A model generated the notes under the pieces. It saw nothing but the letters and a program-made list of their open reading frames with translations, had not been told where the DNA came from and did no database searches. Of a stretch of DNA of 64,000 nt, positions 49,552 through 63,509 are shown piece by piece (position 1 is the first letter of the stretch; each line of letters opens with the position of its first letter). Made by a program: the position numbers and the translations under genes. The stretch comes from Archangium violaceum. Lineage in GTDB: Bacteria; Myxococcota; Myxococcia; Myxococcales; Myxococcaceae. The DNA lies in contig NZ_CP069338.1 in assembly GCF_016859125.1 (NCBI RefSeq), positions 7,131,501-7,195,500 of the forward strand, in the 5' to 3' direction.

Positions 49552-52035
49552 TCAGCGGACGCTCAGGGTGAAGGGCTGGACGGCCTTCAGGCCCGGCTCG
49601 AGCAACAGGACCGATTCCAGGCCCGAGTCGCGCACGAGCGCCTGCAATCCAGGCGGGAGGACGGGCTCGGGAGAGGGCAGGAGCCTCGCGTCCACACCCG
49701 GCTCCCCGCCCAGGGCGGAGAACAGCCCGCGCGCCTCGCCCATCACGGTCAGCTCCAACTCCTCCTGGGCCGGCACTCCCGCCCGCTTGCGCGCCGACGC
49801 CACCGCGTCCATCAGTCCGCCCAGGGAGTCCACCAGGCCGTGCTCCTTCGCCGCCACGCCCGCCCACACCCGCCCGCGCGCCACGGCGTCCACCTTCGCC
49901 TTGTCCAGCTTCCGCGCGACGGACACCTGGGTGATGAAGTCGTCGTAGGCCGAGTCCACCCAGGCCTGCACCGTCTTCTGCTCCGCCTCCGTCCACGGTT
50001 TCCACGGGTTGAGCAGGGCCGCCATGGGGGCGCGGGTGATGATCTCCTCGTTCACCCCCAGCTTGTCGCCCAGCAGGCCGCGCAGCGCGGGCTTGATGTA
50101 GAAGACGCCGATGCTTCCCGTCAGGGTGGTGGGCGAGGCCCAGATCTCATCCGCGCCCATGGCGGTGTAGTAGCCGCCCGAGGCCGCCACGTCCCCCATG
50201 GAGGCGACGACGGGCTTGTACTTCTTGGCCTCCAGCACGGCGCGGTACATCAACTCCGAGGCCAGTACGTCGCCGCCGCCCGAGTCCACCCGCAGCACGA
50301 TGGCCACCACGGAGGGATCCCTCTGGGCCCGCTCCAGGGCGAGCGCCACCGTCTCGGCGCCAGCGACGACCTCGCCGCCCAGCGGAGACTTGCGGCTCTT
50401 GCCTCCGGCGATGGTGCCCAGCACCGGCACCACGGCGATGCGGCGGCGCCCGCTCCAGCGCCCCTCCCGCTCTCCCCGCGGCGAGTAGTAGGGATCGTAG
50501 CTCGCCCCGGGCGCCAGGGCCCGTAGCTTCGCGTCCAGCTCCTCGGGGAGCAGCACCCCGTCCACCAGGCCCAGCTCCTTCGCCCGGTTGGAGGTGAGGA
50601 TGCCCACGCTCCATGCCTCCCGGAGGCGCTCGGGGGTGATGCGGCGCGACTGCGTCACCGCCTGCACGTCGTGCTCCGTCTGCGCGTCCAGGTAGGCCTC
50701 GACCGTCTCGCGCTCCGCGGGGCTCATGTCGCGGCGGGTGAACTGCTCGGGCGCCGTCTTGTACTCGCCCACGCGCGCCACGTCCCAGGTGACGCCCAGC
50801 TTCTCCATCGTCCCGCCCAGGTAGATGACGCTGCCGGCCAGGCCGTTGACGAGCAGCGACGAGGAGGGCAGTGCGTACACCTTGTCCGCGGCCGAGCCCA
50901 CGAAGTAGGCCCGGTCATCCACGTTGTAGAGCACCGTCATCACGCGCTTGCCGGCCGCGCGCATCTTCAGGATCGCCTGGCGCAGCTCGTCCGCCTTGGC
51001 CCAGTCCACGCCCGGCAGGTCCGACACCTTCAGCAGCACGCCCTCGAGCCGTGGGTCCTTCGTGGCCTCGTCCATCCACCGCATCAACCGCAGGAACGGG
51101 TCCGACTCGGTGACGCCGAGCAGCATCAGCCCCAGACTCCCGCGCTCCACCAGCCGGTCATCCAGGTCCACCAGCGCCACCGCTCCCCCACCGAGCCGCA
51201 GCGCCGGGTACCTCTGGGTGGAGAGGCGCACCGCCACCACGTGATCCAACCCGCCACCCTCGGTGCCGCCTCCCGCGTAGGTGACGCCGAAGCGCGAGCT
51301 GTCCAGCGTGGCGGCGAGCTGCAGCGCCAGCGAGCGATCCGCGCCGAGGCCGTGCGAGAGGCCCGCGCCCAGTCCGAGGCCGGGGAGCACGGTGGCCCTC
51401 AGCGTGTAGGTGAGGCGTCCGTCACCCCAGTCGCCCTCCGGGGCGAGGTAGTCCGCGCCCAGCGTCAGGCGCTCGCCGAAGGGGCGCACGCCCACAGCCA
51501 GGTTGTAGCTCCGGGGGAGGGTGAAGGGCCCCTCCTCGGCCGCGTTCACGTCCCGCACCACCGCGCCCACGGAGAGGAAGCGCGAGGGACGCAGGGTGAG
51601 GCCCAGGTCGAAGCCGGAGAGCCTGTCCAGGGCCCCGTCGTCCGAGGAGAGGTTGTGGTACCCGACGCCCAGCGACAGCTTCCCCGAGCCGAGCGCCAGT
51701 CCGAAGGACGTCTTCCGGTAGTCCGGCAGTCCGCGCCCGCGCATCCACTCCAGGCTGAATCCGGCGCCGAGCCCTCCCAGCAGCGAGGTACCCAGGAAGA
51801 GCCCGTCTCCCACCTGGTCGCGCGCGAGGTTGCGCTCGTGCAGGTAGAAGAGCTGCCCGGGCCCGATGAAGCGCAGGCCGGCGGGGTTCACCGAGAGGGC
51901 CGTGGCCTCGTCCACCAGCGCGGCGGAGGTGGGCGGCAGCGTCACCCCACGAGGTGGCGTGGCGGGCTGGACGATGAGCCCCGTCTGTGCGAGCGCGAGG
52001 CCGGGAAGGAGCAACAGGAGCGGGAGGGCACGCAT
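49552..52035 (-). CDS. sppA: SppA-like S49 protease fused to outer-membrane barrel-like domain
   Basis: This 827-aa exported protein has a signal peptide (L-A-L-A-Q17) and a first part (about 20-285) made of barrel-type strands with the N-P-A-G-L (near 50-54) motif of FadL/PorV-like outer-membrane proteins. The second part (about 300-770) is a double S49 domain as in SppA 67K: catalytic Lys426 in V-G-E-Y-K-T-A-P and Ser619 in D-V-A-A-S-G-G-Y-Y. SppA normally digests signal peptides at the inner membrane, and fusion to an outer-membrane-like barrel moves it to the periplasm/outer membrane. Catalytic residues are both present, so it should be active. Family for both halves is clear; the fusion's purpose is unknown. 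Confidence 0.88.
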   Translation of the reverse strand: MRALPLLLLLPGLALAQTGLIVQPATPPRGVTLPPTSAALVDEATALSVNPAGLRFIGPGQLFYLHERNLARDQVGDGLFLGTSLLGGLGAGFSLEWMRGRGLPDYRKTSFGLALGSGKLSLGVGYHNLSSDDGALDRLSGFDLGLTLRPSRFLSVGAVVRDVNAAEEGPFTLPRSYNLAVGVRPFGERLTLGADYLAPEGDWGDGRLTYTLRATVLPGLGLGAGLSHGLGADRSLALQLAATLDSSRFGVTYAGGGTEGGGLDHVVAVRLSTQRYPALRLGGGAVALVDLDDRLVERGSLGLMLLGVTESDPFLRLMRWMDEATKDPRLEGVLLKVSDLPGVDWAKADELRQAILKMRAAGKRVMTVLYNVDDRAYFVGSAADKVYALPSSSLLVNGLAGSVIYLGGTMEKLGVTWDVARVGEYKTAPEQFTRRDMSPAERETVEAYLDAQTEHDVQAVTQSRRITPERLREAWSVGILTSNRAKELGLVDGVLLPEELDAKLRALAPGASYDPYYSPRGEREGRWSGRRRIAVVPVLGTIAGGKSRKSPLGGEVVAGAETVALALERAQRDPSVVAIVLRVDSGGGDVLASELMYRAVLEAKKYKPVVASMGDVAASGGYYTAMGADEIWASPTTLTGSIGVFYIKPALRGLLGDKLGVNEEIITRAPMAALLNPWKPWTEAEQKTVQAWVDSAYDDFITQVSVARKLDKAKVDAVARGRVWAGVAAKEHGLVDSLGGLMDAVASARKRAGVPAQEELELTVMGEARGLFSALGGEPGVDARLLPSPEPVLPPGLQALVRDSGLESVLLLEPGLKAVQPFTLSVR

Positions 52036-52085
52036 ATGGGCCCTCCGACTCTAGGCAGCGCGCTCCGGCGCACAAGCGCCGCGTC

Positions 52086-53306
52086 TCACCAATCTTCGGT
52101 ACCGTTCACTCCCTCCAACGGATCTCCGCCCTTGGACTTCTTCTCCTGGGAGCGCCGCTTGCCGCCGCGGTCCTCGGCGTTCCACTCGTCCATGCCGTGG
52201 GAGTTCTCCAGCGGATCCGAGGACTTCACCTTCTTCTCCGCGCCACCGTCGGCATTGTTCATCAGGTGATTGACCAGCCGGTTCATCTCCGACTTGAGCT
52301 GACCGAACTCGTCGCCCTGCAGCACCACGCGCTTGGCGCCGAGCCGCTTGCCGGTGCCCATGTCGTACAGGCCGAGCACCAGCTCGGTGGTGTTGTTGTC
52401 CGGCATGTCGCGCACCGTGCCCACCAGGCCCCGCTCCAGCCCGAGCGCCTTGCCCAGGGAGGCCACCGCCGGGCTGGTGGGGGTGCTCGCGCGCATCATC
52501 TCGGAGGCCACCGTGTCCAGCCGCGCGTCATAGGCCTTGTAGTCGTCCGTGGGCTGCAGCGCGGTGCTCGCCTCCACGTCGTCCGGGCTTATCTCGAGCA
52601 CCTGCCCGTACACACGGAAACCGGGGCGCTCCAGCCGCAGCAGGTGCTTGCCCACCGGCAGCGTCGACACCGTCACCGGGGTGTAGCCCTTGAACTCGTT
52701 GTCGATGTAGACGCGCGCTCCGGCCGGGCGGGACTTCACCGTCACCCCTCCGCGCAGCGCCGCGTTGACGCTCGTGGCCACCTGCACCCGGAGCGAGATG
52801 AGCTCGCGGGAGAAGCGCTTGGTGTTCATCTCGTAGGTGGGGTTGAGCGCCATCAGATCCAACAGCGCCAGCTTCGCCTCCTCCACGTCGCCCCGCAGGT
52901 GCATCAGCGCGGCGTAGAGGGCGGTGGCGTCGCACAGCGGATTGCAGGAGTCCTTCATCGCCGCGGAGGCCTTCTGCAGCTCCTTGAGGGTGGCGCGCAC
53001 CTTGCGCTCGGCGTCCTCGTAGTCCTTCTTCTCGAAGGCGGCGAGGCTCTCCTCATAGCCCTGCTTGCCCCGCTTGAGCGCGAGCAGTGCCTCGTCATCC
53101 GCCGGCAGGCCGAAGATGTCCTCGGCCTTGCGCACGGTGTAGCCCTGGAACTGGGCCAGGGCCTCGTTCATGTAACTCTCCATCTTGGGTCCGCTCGCCT
53201 CGGCCGTGGGATCCATGGGCACGAGGAGCGAGCCAATGCGCCGGGGCCCGGAGGGAGGGGCGGCCAGCGCGAGGGTGGGGAGCAGGATGAGCGCAAGGGC
53301 TTTCAT
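52086..53306 (-). CDS. PEGA-domain periplasmic protein (first of pair)
   Basis: The 406-aa protein has a signal peptide (L-A-L-A-A-P-P) and a helical, TPR-like region (about 30-190). A PEGA domain (about 188-255) with V-K-S-R-P-A-G-A-R-V-Y-I-D (near 190-202) and L-P-V-G-K-H-L-L follows, and a C-terminal stretch is rich in Lys/Glu. PEGA domains are common on surface proteins and are thought to bind peptidoglycan or other surface polymers. It forms a tandem with the next PEGA protein (30-bp gap). Confidence 0.78.
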   Translation of the reverse strand: MKALALILLPTLALAAPPSGPRRIGSLLVPMDPTAEASGPKMESYMNEALAQFQGYTVRKAEDIFGLPADDEALLALKRGKQGYEESLAAFEKKDYEDAERKVRATLKELQKASAAMKDSCNPLCDATALYAALMHLRGDVEEAKLALLDLMALNPTYEMNTKRFSRELISLRVQVATSVNAALRGGVTVKSRPAGARVYIDNEFKGYTPVTVSTLPVGKHLLRLERPGFRVYGQVLEISPDDVEASTALQPTDDYKAYDARLDTVASEMMRASTPTSPAVASLGKALGLERGLVGTVRDMPDNNTTELVLGLYDMGTGKRLGAKRVVLQGDEFGQLKSEMNRLVNHLMNNADGGAEKKVKSSDPLENSHGMDEWNAEDRGGKRRSQEKKSKGGDPLEGVNGTEDW

Positions 53307-53336
53307 GGGAATGGACCTCGAGACCTCGAAAGGACG

Positions 53337-54779
53337 CTACCAACCGGCGCCAGGATTCCCTATCCGGATGCCCAGGGGCTTGTTGGGCTGGGTGGCCAGC
53401 AGGATACCCGCGGTGGTGGCCACCGCCACGCCGCCCACCGCCGCCCAGAACCAGGGCTTCTTCACCACCGCGGGCAGCGCGAAGGGCAGGGACGTGTCGG
53501 GCACGAGCTTCCCGGTGAGGAAGTCGTGCACCTGGCCCACGGCCGCCTGTCGCTCGCGCGCGTCCTCGGGGTTCAACACCACCCCGCGCAGGCGGTTCTC
53601 GAGCTGCACGTCCCAGGCGTGGAGTGAGGCCTGGACGCGGCCCTGGCCCTTCTTCTCCACCCGCGCGAGCACCACGTAGCGCGCGCCGAGCTTCTCGGCG
53701 ATCCGGGCCACTCCAGGGGGGACTTTGCTGGAGCCAAGAGACCTGGACGAGGAGGACACCTCGGCGGCCAGGGCCTGGACCGAGGCCAGCTCGGGCGTGG
53801 GCTCCAGCCGGGGGCGCAGCTCGCCGCGCTGGGAGGGCGCCACCTCCTGGAAGGTCCCGAAGGGCAGATGGCCGGGGAGGGTGAGCACCACCTGATGCGG
53901 GCCGGGCGCGAGCTCCACGTCCTTCAACGGCGTGGTGCCCAGGTGCTCCCCATGCAGCGTCACCCGCGCGCCGGTGGGGACGGAGGCGATGGCGAGCGTG
54001 CCCCGGGGCAGGCGGGACAGGGCCTGCTTCGCGGCGTCGAAGGCGTCATGCACGTCCTGCCCGAAGAGCTCGGACTGGGGCCGGACGGTGGGGGCCGCGA
54101 GCAACGCGCGGGTGAAGGCCTCCTGGGCTCCGGCGGACTCCCCGTTGAGCAGCCGCGAGGCGCCCAGGAAGATGTAGGCGCGGGCCAGCCGCTCCGGCTT
54201 CGTGTCCACCGGGTGGCGCTGGTAGAAGGCCGCGGCCTCGGTGAACTTCTTCGACGCGGCCTCCGGATCCAGGTTGTCGTAGAGGCCCTTGCCCTCATCG
54301 AAGAGGGCATCCCCCTGCGCGAGGGAGGCGGGCGGCGGCGGCGGAAAGAGGGTCGCCGGATCCACCCACGGGATGTCCGCCCGGGCGCCGAGCGCGTCAC
54401 GCAGGTCGGTCTCGAGCCGGGAGGCGGTCTCGAAGTCGCTCGGGTCCACGGGGACGGCGAGCACCGCGACGCGACCCGCCCGGGCGGAGGGCAGGGCCGG
54501 AGGAGACTTCTCGGCCGGGGTGGGCGCCACGGGCGCGACCGGAGTGGGCTCCTGCGTCCGGGCCTGCACGGGGGCGTCCGAGGGTGCTTCCGATGCCTCA
54601 TCCGCGAGGTCGGACGGGGACTCCGGAGCGGGCTCGGGCTTCGCGGGGGGTGCCTTCTTCTTCTTCGACCTGCGGGCCGAAGAGGTGGGCGCGCCACGGC
54701 GGGAAGCGGCCTCGGTGACAGCGGGGGCCGTACCCAGCAGGAGCGCGAGCGAGAGGGCGAGGGGGGTCTTCAGGCTCAC
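53337..54779 (-). CDS. PEGA-domain protein (second of pair)
   Basis: The 480-aa protein has a signal peptide (A-V-T-E-A-A), a Lys-rich and Pro/Ala/Glu-rich region (about 25-95), a helical region (about 130-265) and a PEGA domain near 268-330 (A-S-V-P-T-G-A-R-V-T-L-H-G, T-T-P-L-K-D-V-E-L-A-P-G-P-H). A TM helix near the C-terminus (about 440-462: F-W-A-A-V-G-G-V-A-V-A-T-T) anchors it. The start is a GTG at 54777-54779 chosen because it precedes the signal. It is the first gene of the pair; both may form one complex in the envelope. Confidence 0.75.
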   Translation of the reverse strand: MSLKTPLALSLALLLGTAPAVTEAASRRGAPTSSARRSKKKKAPPAKPEPAPESPSDLADEASEAPSDAPVQARTQEPTPVAPVAPTPAEKSPPALPSARAGRVAVLAVPVDPSDFETASRLETDLRDALGARADIPWVDPATLFPPPPPASLAQGDALFDEGKGLYDNLDPEAASKKFTEAAAFYQRHPVDTKPERLARAYIFLGASRLLNGESAGAQEAFTRALLAAPTVRPQSELFGQDVHDAFDAAKQALSRLPRGTLAIASVPTGARVTLHGEHLGTTPLKDVELAPGPHQVVLTLPGHLPFGTFQEVAPSQRGELRPRLEPTPELASVQALAAEVSSSSRSLGSSKVPPGVARIAEKLGARYVVLARVEKKGQGRVQASLHAWDVQLENRLRGVVLNPEDARERQAAVGQVHDFLTGKLVPDTSLPFALPAVVKKPWFWAAVGGVAVATTAGILLATQPNKPLGIRIGNPGAGW

Positions 54780-54883
54780 GGGGCGGGATGCTAGCCGAGC
54801 CGGGGGGCCGGGCACCATGCCCCGCGCCAGGGGCACCAGGGGCGCGCTTCCGGGAGGACCCGGAGCCCGCCCCCGGTGGGGTC

Positions 54884-59230
<4,347 letters not shown>

Positions 59231-59751
59231 GTGTTCAGGTCAGGGCTGTCCGTATCCCAATGGAACGCGGGGTGCGGCTCACGCACTCCGTGCCCGGGCC
59301 AGCAAGTGATGAACCGGCGGGACTACCACGGCCATCCGTCAAAGGGAACAAAATCGAGGGGTTGCAAAGCCTCGGGGGTAGAGTGGCTATACGCATGTTC
59401 AGTGATTCGGGCCAGGAAATCCGTCTGGTTGGGGCCTCGGGGGTGGGGGTCTCACGCTTGCCTGCCTGGGTTGGAACCGGGACGACCGGTGGGCGCGGGG
59501 GCGTACTGGAAGTAGGGGGAGAAGGGATCTACTCGGGGGGTAGGCGGGCAAGGGCGGAGAAGGGCCTGCTTGCCCACTCAGGTAGGGCATGGGGGGCATG
59601 ACGGTACGGCATGGACCCGGGGAGAGGGCCATTGGCGCATCCTGCATCGAGGGTCTGACACGACCTGGGTGGTTCGCCTGCCCGGCAGGACCTCGGACTG
59701 GCGGGGTAGCGTAGGCACCGGCCTCCGAACCTCCTGCCGAGGAGACATGCC
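59231..59751. other. Intergenic region between parC and the toxin gene
   Basis: These 521 bp separate divergent genes and have no credible ORF. GC content falls at 59330-59420, a likely promoter-bearing part. GCCGAGGAGACATGCC before ATG 59752 is the toxin gene's ribosome site. No tRNA, repeat or terminator was recognised. Confidence 0.35.
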
Positions 59752-61266
59752 ATGTCCCCGTACTCCGCTGACCTGGATTCCCGATGCATGTGGCGGCTTC
59801 GCGTGAGGGCCTGGGGGCTCGTGGTGGGCCTCGTGATGCTCGCTGGCTGTGCGACCGGGTTGCCTTCGTCGGGGTCGATGGAGGGAAGTGGAGGCCCGGC
59901 GCCGTTGCCACTCCACTCCGTACAGGGCCGACTGGTCGAGACGGACGGTTTCGAGATGCTGCTGCTCCGAGCCGGGCTGGAGGACTCCGAACAGCTCCCC
60001 TCGCGAGCGGCGGACTTCACGCCCGAGGACGGGGCGGAGTTGTACGAGGAGTTGCTCGCCAGACCCGTGACCCTGGCCGGCTTCGGTCCGCGTCTGGTGG
60101 CCTCGTCTCTGCTGCGTGAGATCATGGAAGGCGAGGAGGAGCTGTCTCGCCCGGTCCTCCTCGCGCGCGTGGCGCGCTTCGCCGGGTTGGCGGTGCTGCG
60201 ACCCGACGGCTACGTGGCGTGGGCGCTGAGTGGGCGGACCCAGCAGCGCGTGGGTCCGGTGGCGTTGAAGGAGGGGGCGCTGAGGGCGGGACCTTTCGAG
60301 GTGGGCGCCTTCTACGATGGTCGCAGTGGGGCCTTCTTCCCAGTGGATGAGCGCCTCGAACGCGTGAGGAGTCGTCCTCCGCTGGCCGAGGTGTACGACG
60401 ACGGTGATGTCATCAACCGCTCCCTGGATGGAGCGGAGGACGTCTTCCGCGACACGGTGTTGGCACTGGGAGGGTTGGTGCTCCATCCGGGAGATGCGCT
60501 CGTCGCTCTCTCTCGGATGCCTCGGGGGGTGGCGGAGCTCGTCCTCCGCTCGCCGGAGTTCCTCGCGCGCTTCCGGTTGATGACACGGGGCGAGCAGATT
60601 CGCGCGCTCTCCCGGCTGTCCGTGACCGTGCTGGCGACCTATGGCTCCGCGATGGGGACCACCCGGACGGTGGCCTCGGTGGGCGGTGGCTTGGAGTCAC
60701 TTTCCTTGCCTGCGTTGTCGCTGTCGGCGGATGGCGCGCTGGTTCTCGAGCGGGTCGTTCTCCCTGTGGGGCGCGCTGTCCGCGTGCTCGGCGGTGGACC
60801 GGGTGCCGCGGTGATCCTCCACATGGCCAACCAGTCGGTCCAGCAGGGCTCTGGCAAGGCAGGTTCGTCCGTACAGGCGAACAAGGGCCCGGGACAGTGG
60901 ACACCGGTCAAGGAGTCCATGAGCCGGCGCGCGGCGCGCTACCAGCAGCAGATTTCCGGCCGGTCCGTGGATGAGTCATACATCGTTCGGAACGTACGGT
61001 TCGATGGATTCAAAGACGGTGTGCTGCTGGAATCCAAGGGACCCGGTTACGCCAATAAGTTCACCGACAAGCTGGAGCCCAAGCCGTGGTTTACGAGGGG
61101 AGCTCGTAACATGGTGGAGCAGGCTCAACGACAATTCCAAGCCGCAAAGGGCACGCCCATCCAGTGGCACGTAGCGGAGGCGAAGGTGGCTGATGCCATC
61201 CGAGTACTCTTCAGGAATAATCGTGTGCGGGGGATCGTGGTGGTTCATACCCCATCACTTCCATGA
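59752..61266 (+). CDS. Lipoprotein polymorphic toxin with Tox-REase-5 domain
   Basis: The 504-aa protein has a lipobox (M-L-A-G-C33), a helical middle region (about 40-385) and a C-terminal nuclease domain (about 409-504). The latter reads F-D-G-F-K-D-G-V-L-L-E-S-K-G-P-G-Y near 417-433, with the PD-(D/E)xK-type Asp422 and E427-x-K429, and then W-H-V-A-E (near 472-476), matching Tox-REase-5. A lipid-anchored nuclease with an overlapping immunity gene is the architecture of SitA toxins, which myxobacteria pass to siblings by TraA/B outer-membrane exchange. Whether this is a SitA or a prey-directed toxin is inference. GAGGAG is a good Shine-Dalgarno. Confidence 0.87.
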   Translation: MSPYSADLDSRCMWRLRVRAWGLVVGLVMLAGCATGLPSSGSMEGSGGPAPLPLHSVQGRLVETDGFEMLLLRAGLEDSEQLPSRAADFTPEDGAELYEELLARPVTLAGFGPRLVASSLLREIMEGEEELSRPVLLARVARFAGLAVLRPDGYVAWALSGRTQQRVGPVALKEGALRAGPFEVGAFYDGRSGAFFPVDERLERVRSRPPLAEVYDDGDVINRSLDGAEDVFRDTVLALGGLVLHPGDALVALSRMPRGVAELVLRSPEFLARFRLMTRGEQIRALSRLSVTVLATYGSAMGTTRTVASVGGGLESLSLPALSLSADGALVLERVVLPVGRAVRVLGGGPGAAVILHMANQSVQQGSGKAGSSVQANKGPGQWTPVKESMSRRAARYQQQISGRSVDESYIVRNVRFDGFKDGVLLESKGPGYANKFTDKLEPKPWFTRGARNMVEQAQRQFQAAKGTPIQWHVAEAKVADAIRVLFRNNRVRGIVVVHTPSLP

Positions 61267-62006
61267 AGGAGGATGGTTTGATCGAGACCTACTACGCAGG
61301 GGCCTACTGGGGAGCTCGAAAGGAGTCTCCCGAGGAATGTGGGCGTCGCGCGGAGGTCTTGTTCACTGCATTGCGCTCGGTCGCCCCTGACTTCGCTCAT
61401 TGGCTCAAGCAAGGGCGGTCTCTCAAGGAGGCACTCAAGCACCCCATCGAGATGAACCAGGCCTCTCTGACGAAGATGTTTCGTCGTGGGAAGGACCGTG
61501 TGTTCGACGAGCTTGGCTTTCGTATCAGTGGTTGGAATGGCGCCAGTGACTACGAAGCCAGCTCCTTCCTCATCTGTGCGGGGATGTATTCGGAGCTTGT
61601 CTCCAATTCATGCGTGTTCACCATTCCCAGTTCGGGTCCAGACAACAAGGAGGGCCCGAACGCGCAGCGGGTGCTGACTGCGGCCGTGCTCTCCGGGATG
61701 GTGCGTGCCATGGCGATGGCCTGGGAGCCGGAATGGGCAATCGCCACATCCACCGCGCACAGGGATCTCATCCCAATGCCCCAGCCCACGAGGCTGTGGG
61801 GCTGGGTGACCTACTACTCGGACCAGTTGGGGAGGGTGCCTCCGCTGCCTGCTCCCGTGCGCATGGAGCGGGTCGAGGACAAAGGCACGCTCGTCGTCCT
61901 CACTCCCGAGCGGTTCACCGCGAGCAACCCCGAGCACGTCGCATTGGCGAAGCGCGTGGGCGAGCTGCTGGACCGCGCGGGGATTCTGGGTCCCCCGCTT
62001 CGCTGA
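61263..62006 (+). CDS. Immunity protein, Imm52-like
   Basis: This 247-aa cytosolic protein starts at ATG 61263, overlapping the toxin stop by 4 bp (ATGA), so they are translated together. It begins with E-T-Y-Y-A-G-A-Y-W-G-A-R-K-E-S, with W-A-I-A-T-S in the middle and W-G-W-V-T-Y-Y-S later, consistent with Imm52, the partner type for Tox-REase-5. It should bind and block the toxin nuclease in the producing cell. Codon use and GC are a little lower than in the flanking housekeeping genes. Confidence 0.8.
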   Translation: MKEDGLIETYYAGAYWGARKESPEECGRRAEVLFTALRSVAPDFAHWLKQGRSLKEALKHPIEMNQASLTKMFRRGKDRVFDELGFRISGWNGASDYEASSFLICAGMYSELVSNSCVFTIPSSGPDNKEGPNAQRVLTAAVLSGMVRAMAMAWEPEWAIATSTAHRDLIPMPQPTRLWGWVTYYSDQLGRVPPLPAPVRMERVEDKGTLVVLTPERFTASNPEHVALAKRVGELLDRAGILGPPLR

Positions 62007-62024
62007 AGGGCCGTGCCCCCGCGC

Positions 62025-62702
62025 CTACTTGTTCTCGACGCCGACGCGCTGGCCGCCCTGCTTCGCGGTTCCCCAGGAGCCGCGGCGGAAGATCTTCACC
62101 TTGCCGCTGCTCGCACTGCCGCTGAGCATGCCGGGGAGGGTGGCCTGGATCGCCTTGCTGCCGGGCGGGTGGTAGACGATGCGCACCTTGCGGCCCGAGG
62201 GCAGGTCGCTGCTCGCGTCGATGAGCAGGTAGACGGTGTTGCCCTCGATGTGGATGCGCTCGGGATCTCGCCGGTTGTCGAGCTCGGTGAGCAACTCGCC
62301 ATCATCCACGGTGCGGGCCTCGGTCGTGAGCCGCCGGACCTTCACTCGCAGGAAGCTGTCCGACTTCGTGCCGGAGAGATCCCTCGTCCCCTGGACGATG
62401 ATGGCCAGGTCCGCGCCGTTCTCGGGGGCCTTGCCGGAGAGCTTCAGGCCCGATTGGGTGCTCGCATCCGTGTCGAGCAACAGGGTGGTGTTGGCGCAGC
62501 GGATGCCGCACTCCTGTCCGAAGGGGAGCTTGTCGAAGCGCAGCCGCAGCGCGAAGTCGCTGCCCTGGGGACCCACCGTCCCTTCCACGACCACGGGGCG
62601 CTCCTCGTCCGCGGGGGGGGTGTAGCGGAAGGTGGCCCGGTCCTTGGCCACGGCACTCGTGGCGAGCAGGGTCAGGGCCAGGGGGAGCAGGGGGGTCCTC
62701 AA
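62025..62702 (-). CDS. Exported protein of unknown function
   Basis: The 225-aa protein has a signal peptide (A-T-S-A-V-A-K) and a beta-rich mature part (about 25-225) with two Cys close together (C-G-I-R-C) that could form a disulfide. I assign no family. I used TTG 62702 because AAGGAG lies 8 bases upstream; the ATG at 62741 would add 13 residues before the signal and has no ribosome site. It is convergent with the immunity gene, with an 18-bp gap. Confidence 0.65.
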   Translation of the reverse strand: MRTPLLPLALTLLATSAVAKDRATFRYTPPADEERPVVVEGTVGPQGSDFALRLRFDKLPFGQECGIRCANTTLLLDTDASTQSGLKLSGKAPENGADLAIIVQGTRDLSGTKSDSFLRVKVRRLTTEARTVDDGELLTELDNRRDPERIHIEGNTVYLLIDASSDLPSGRKVRIVYHPPGSKAIQATLPGMLSGSASSGKVKIFRRGSWGTAKQGGQRVGVENK

Positions 62703-62846
62703 GGTGGGGGCTCCTTGGGTAGGGGGAAAAAGGGTCCACATTCAAATGCGAAGCGGTGTTCCACCTCAAGAGCGGTTCCGTGCCCGAGTGCAACGCGTAG
62801 AGTGGGGCCGGACGCAGTGGGGCGGAGGCCCGCCCGGAGGATGCCA

Positions 62847-63506
62847 ATGGAATCGCTGTACGTGCGCCAGTTGAAGCTCGGGCCCATGGACAACTTCGTG
62901 TACCTGGTGGGCCCGAAGGACTCGGACGAGGTGCTGGTGGTGGACGCGGCGTGGGACGTGCCCGCCATCGAGCAGGCCCTCGCGCAGGATGGCAAGCGCC
63001 TGGTGGGTGCCTTCGTCTCGCACTGCCACGGCGATCACACCAACGGGCTGCCGGAGCTGCTCTCGCGCCATGACGTGCCGGTGTACGCCCAGCGTGCCGA
63101 GGTGGACTTCTCCGCGGACCTGCGCAACCTCGCCGGAGGCGCGCTGCGTCCGCTGGGACCGGGTGACTCGCTCACGGTGGGCCGCCGGGGCTTCCAGGCG
63201 CTGCACACCCCGGGACATACGCCGGGCTCTCACTGCCTGCTGGCGCAGGATGCGCTGGTGTCGGGCGACACCGTCTTCATCAACGGCTGTGGGCGGTGCG
63301 ACCTGCGAGGGGGAGACCCGGAGGCGATGTACCGCTCGCTGTCACAGGTGCTGCTGAAGGTTCCGGACAGCACCCGGCTCTTCCCCGGGCACGACTACGC
63401 GGACGTGCCGGTGGCGGCCATGGCGGACGTGCGCCAGCACAATCCGTACTTCGCCTTCCCGGACGTGGCCTCCTTCGTGGCCTACCGGATGCGCCCGAGG
63501 CGCTGA
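62847..63506 (+). CDS. Metallo-beta-lactamase-fold hydrolase, glyoxalase II-like
   Basis: The 219-aa enzyme has the H-C-H-G-D-H zinc motif (near 59-64), then H-T-P-G-H-T-P-G-S (near 116-124), G-D-T-V-F (near 137-141) and a final F-P-G-H-D-Y (near 177-182), all metal ligands of the fold. It also holds C-G-R-C-D near 146-150, as in sulfur-dioxygenase or thiol-ester-cleaving relatives. ATG 62847 is preferred over 62841 because GGAGG ends directly before 62841 and leaves proper spacing only to the later ATG. Substrate unknown; likely a glutathione or other thioester. Confidence 0.88.
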   Translation: MESLYVRQLKLGPMDNFVYLVGPKDSDEVLVVDAAWDVPAIEQALAQDGKRLVGAFVSHCHGDHTNGLPELLSRHDVPVYAQRAEVDFSADLRNLAGGALRPLGPGDSLTVGRRGFQALHTPGHTPGSHCLLAQDALVSGDTVFINGCGRCDLRGGDPEAMYRSLSQVLLKVPDSTRLFPGHDYADVPVAAMADVRQHNPYFAFPDVASFVAYRMRPRR

Positions 63507-63509
63507 GCC

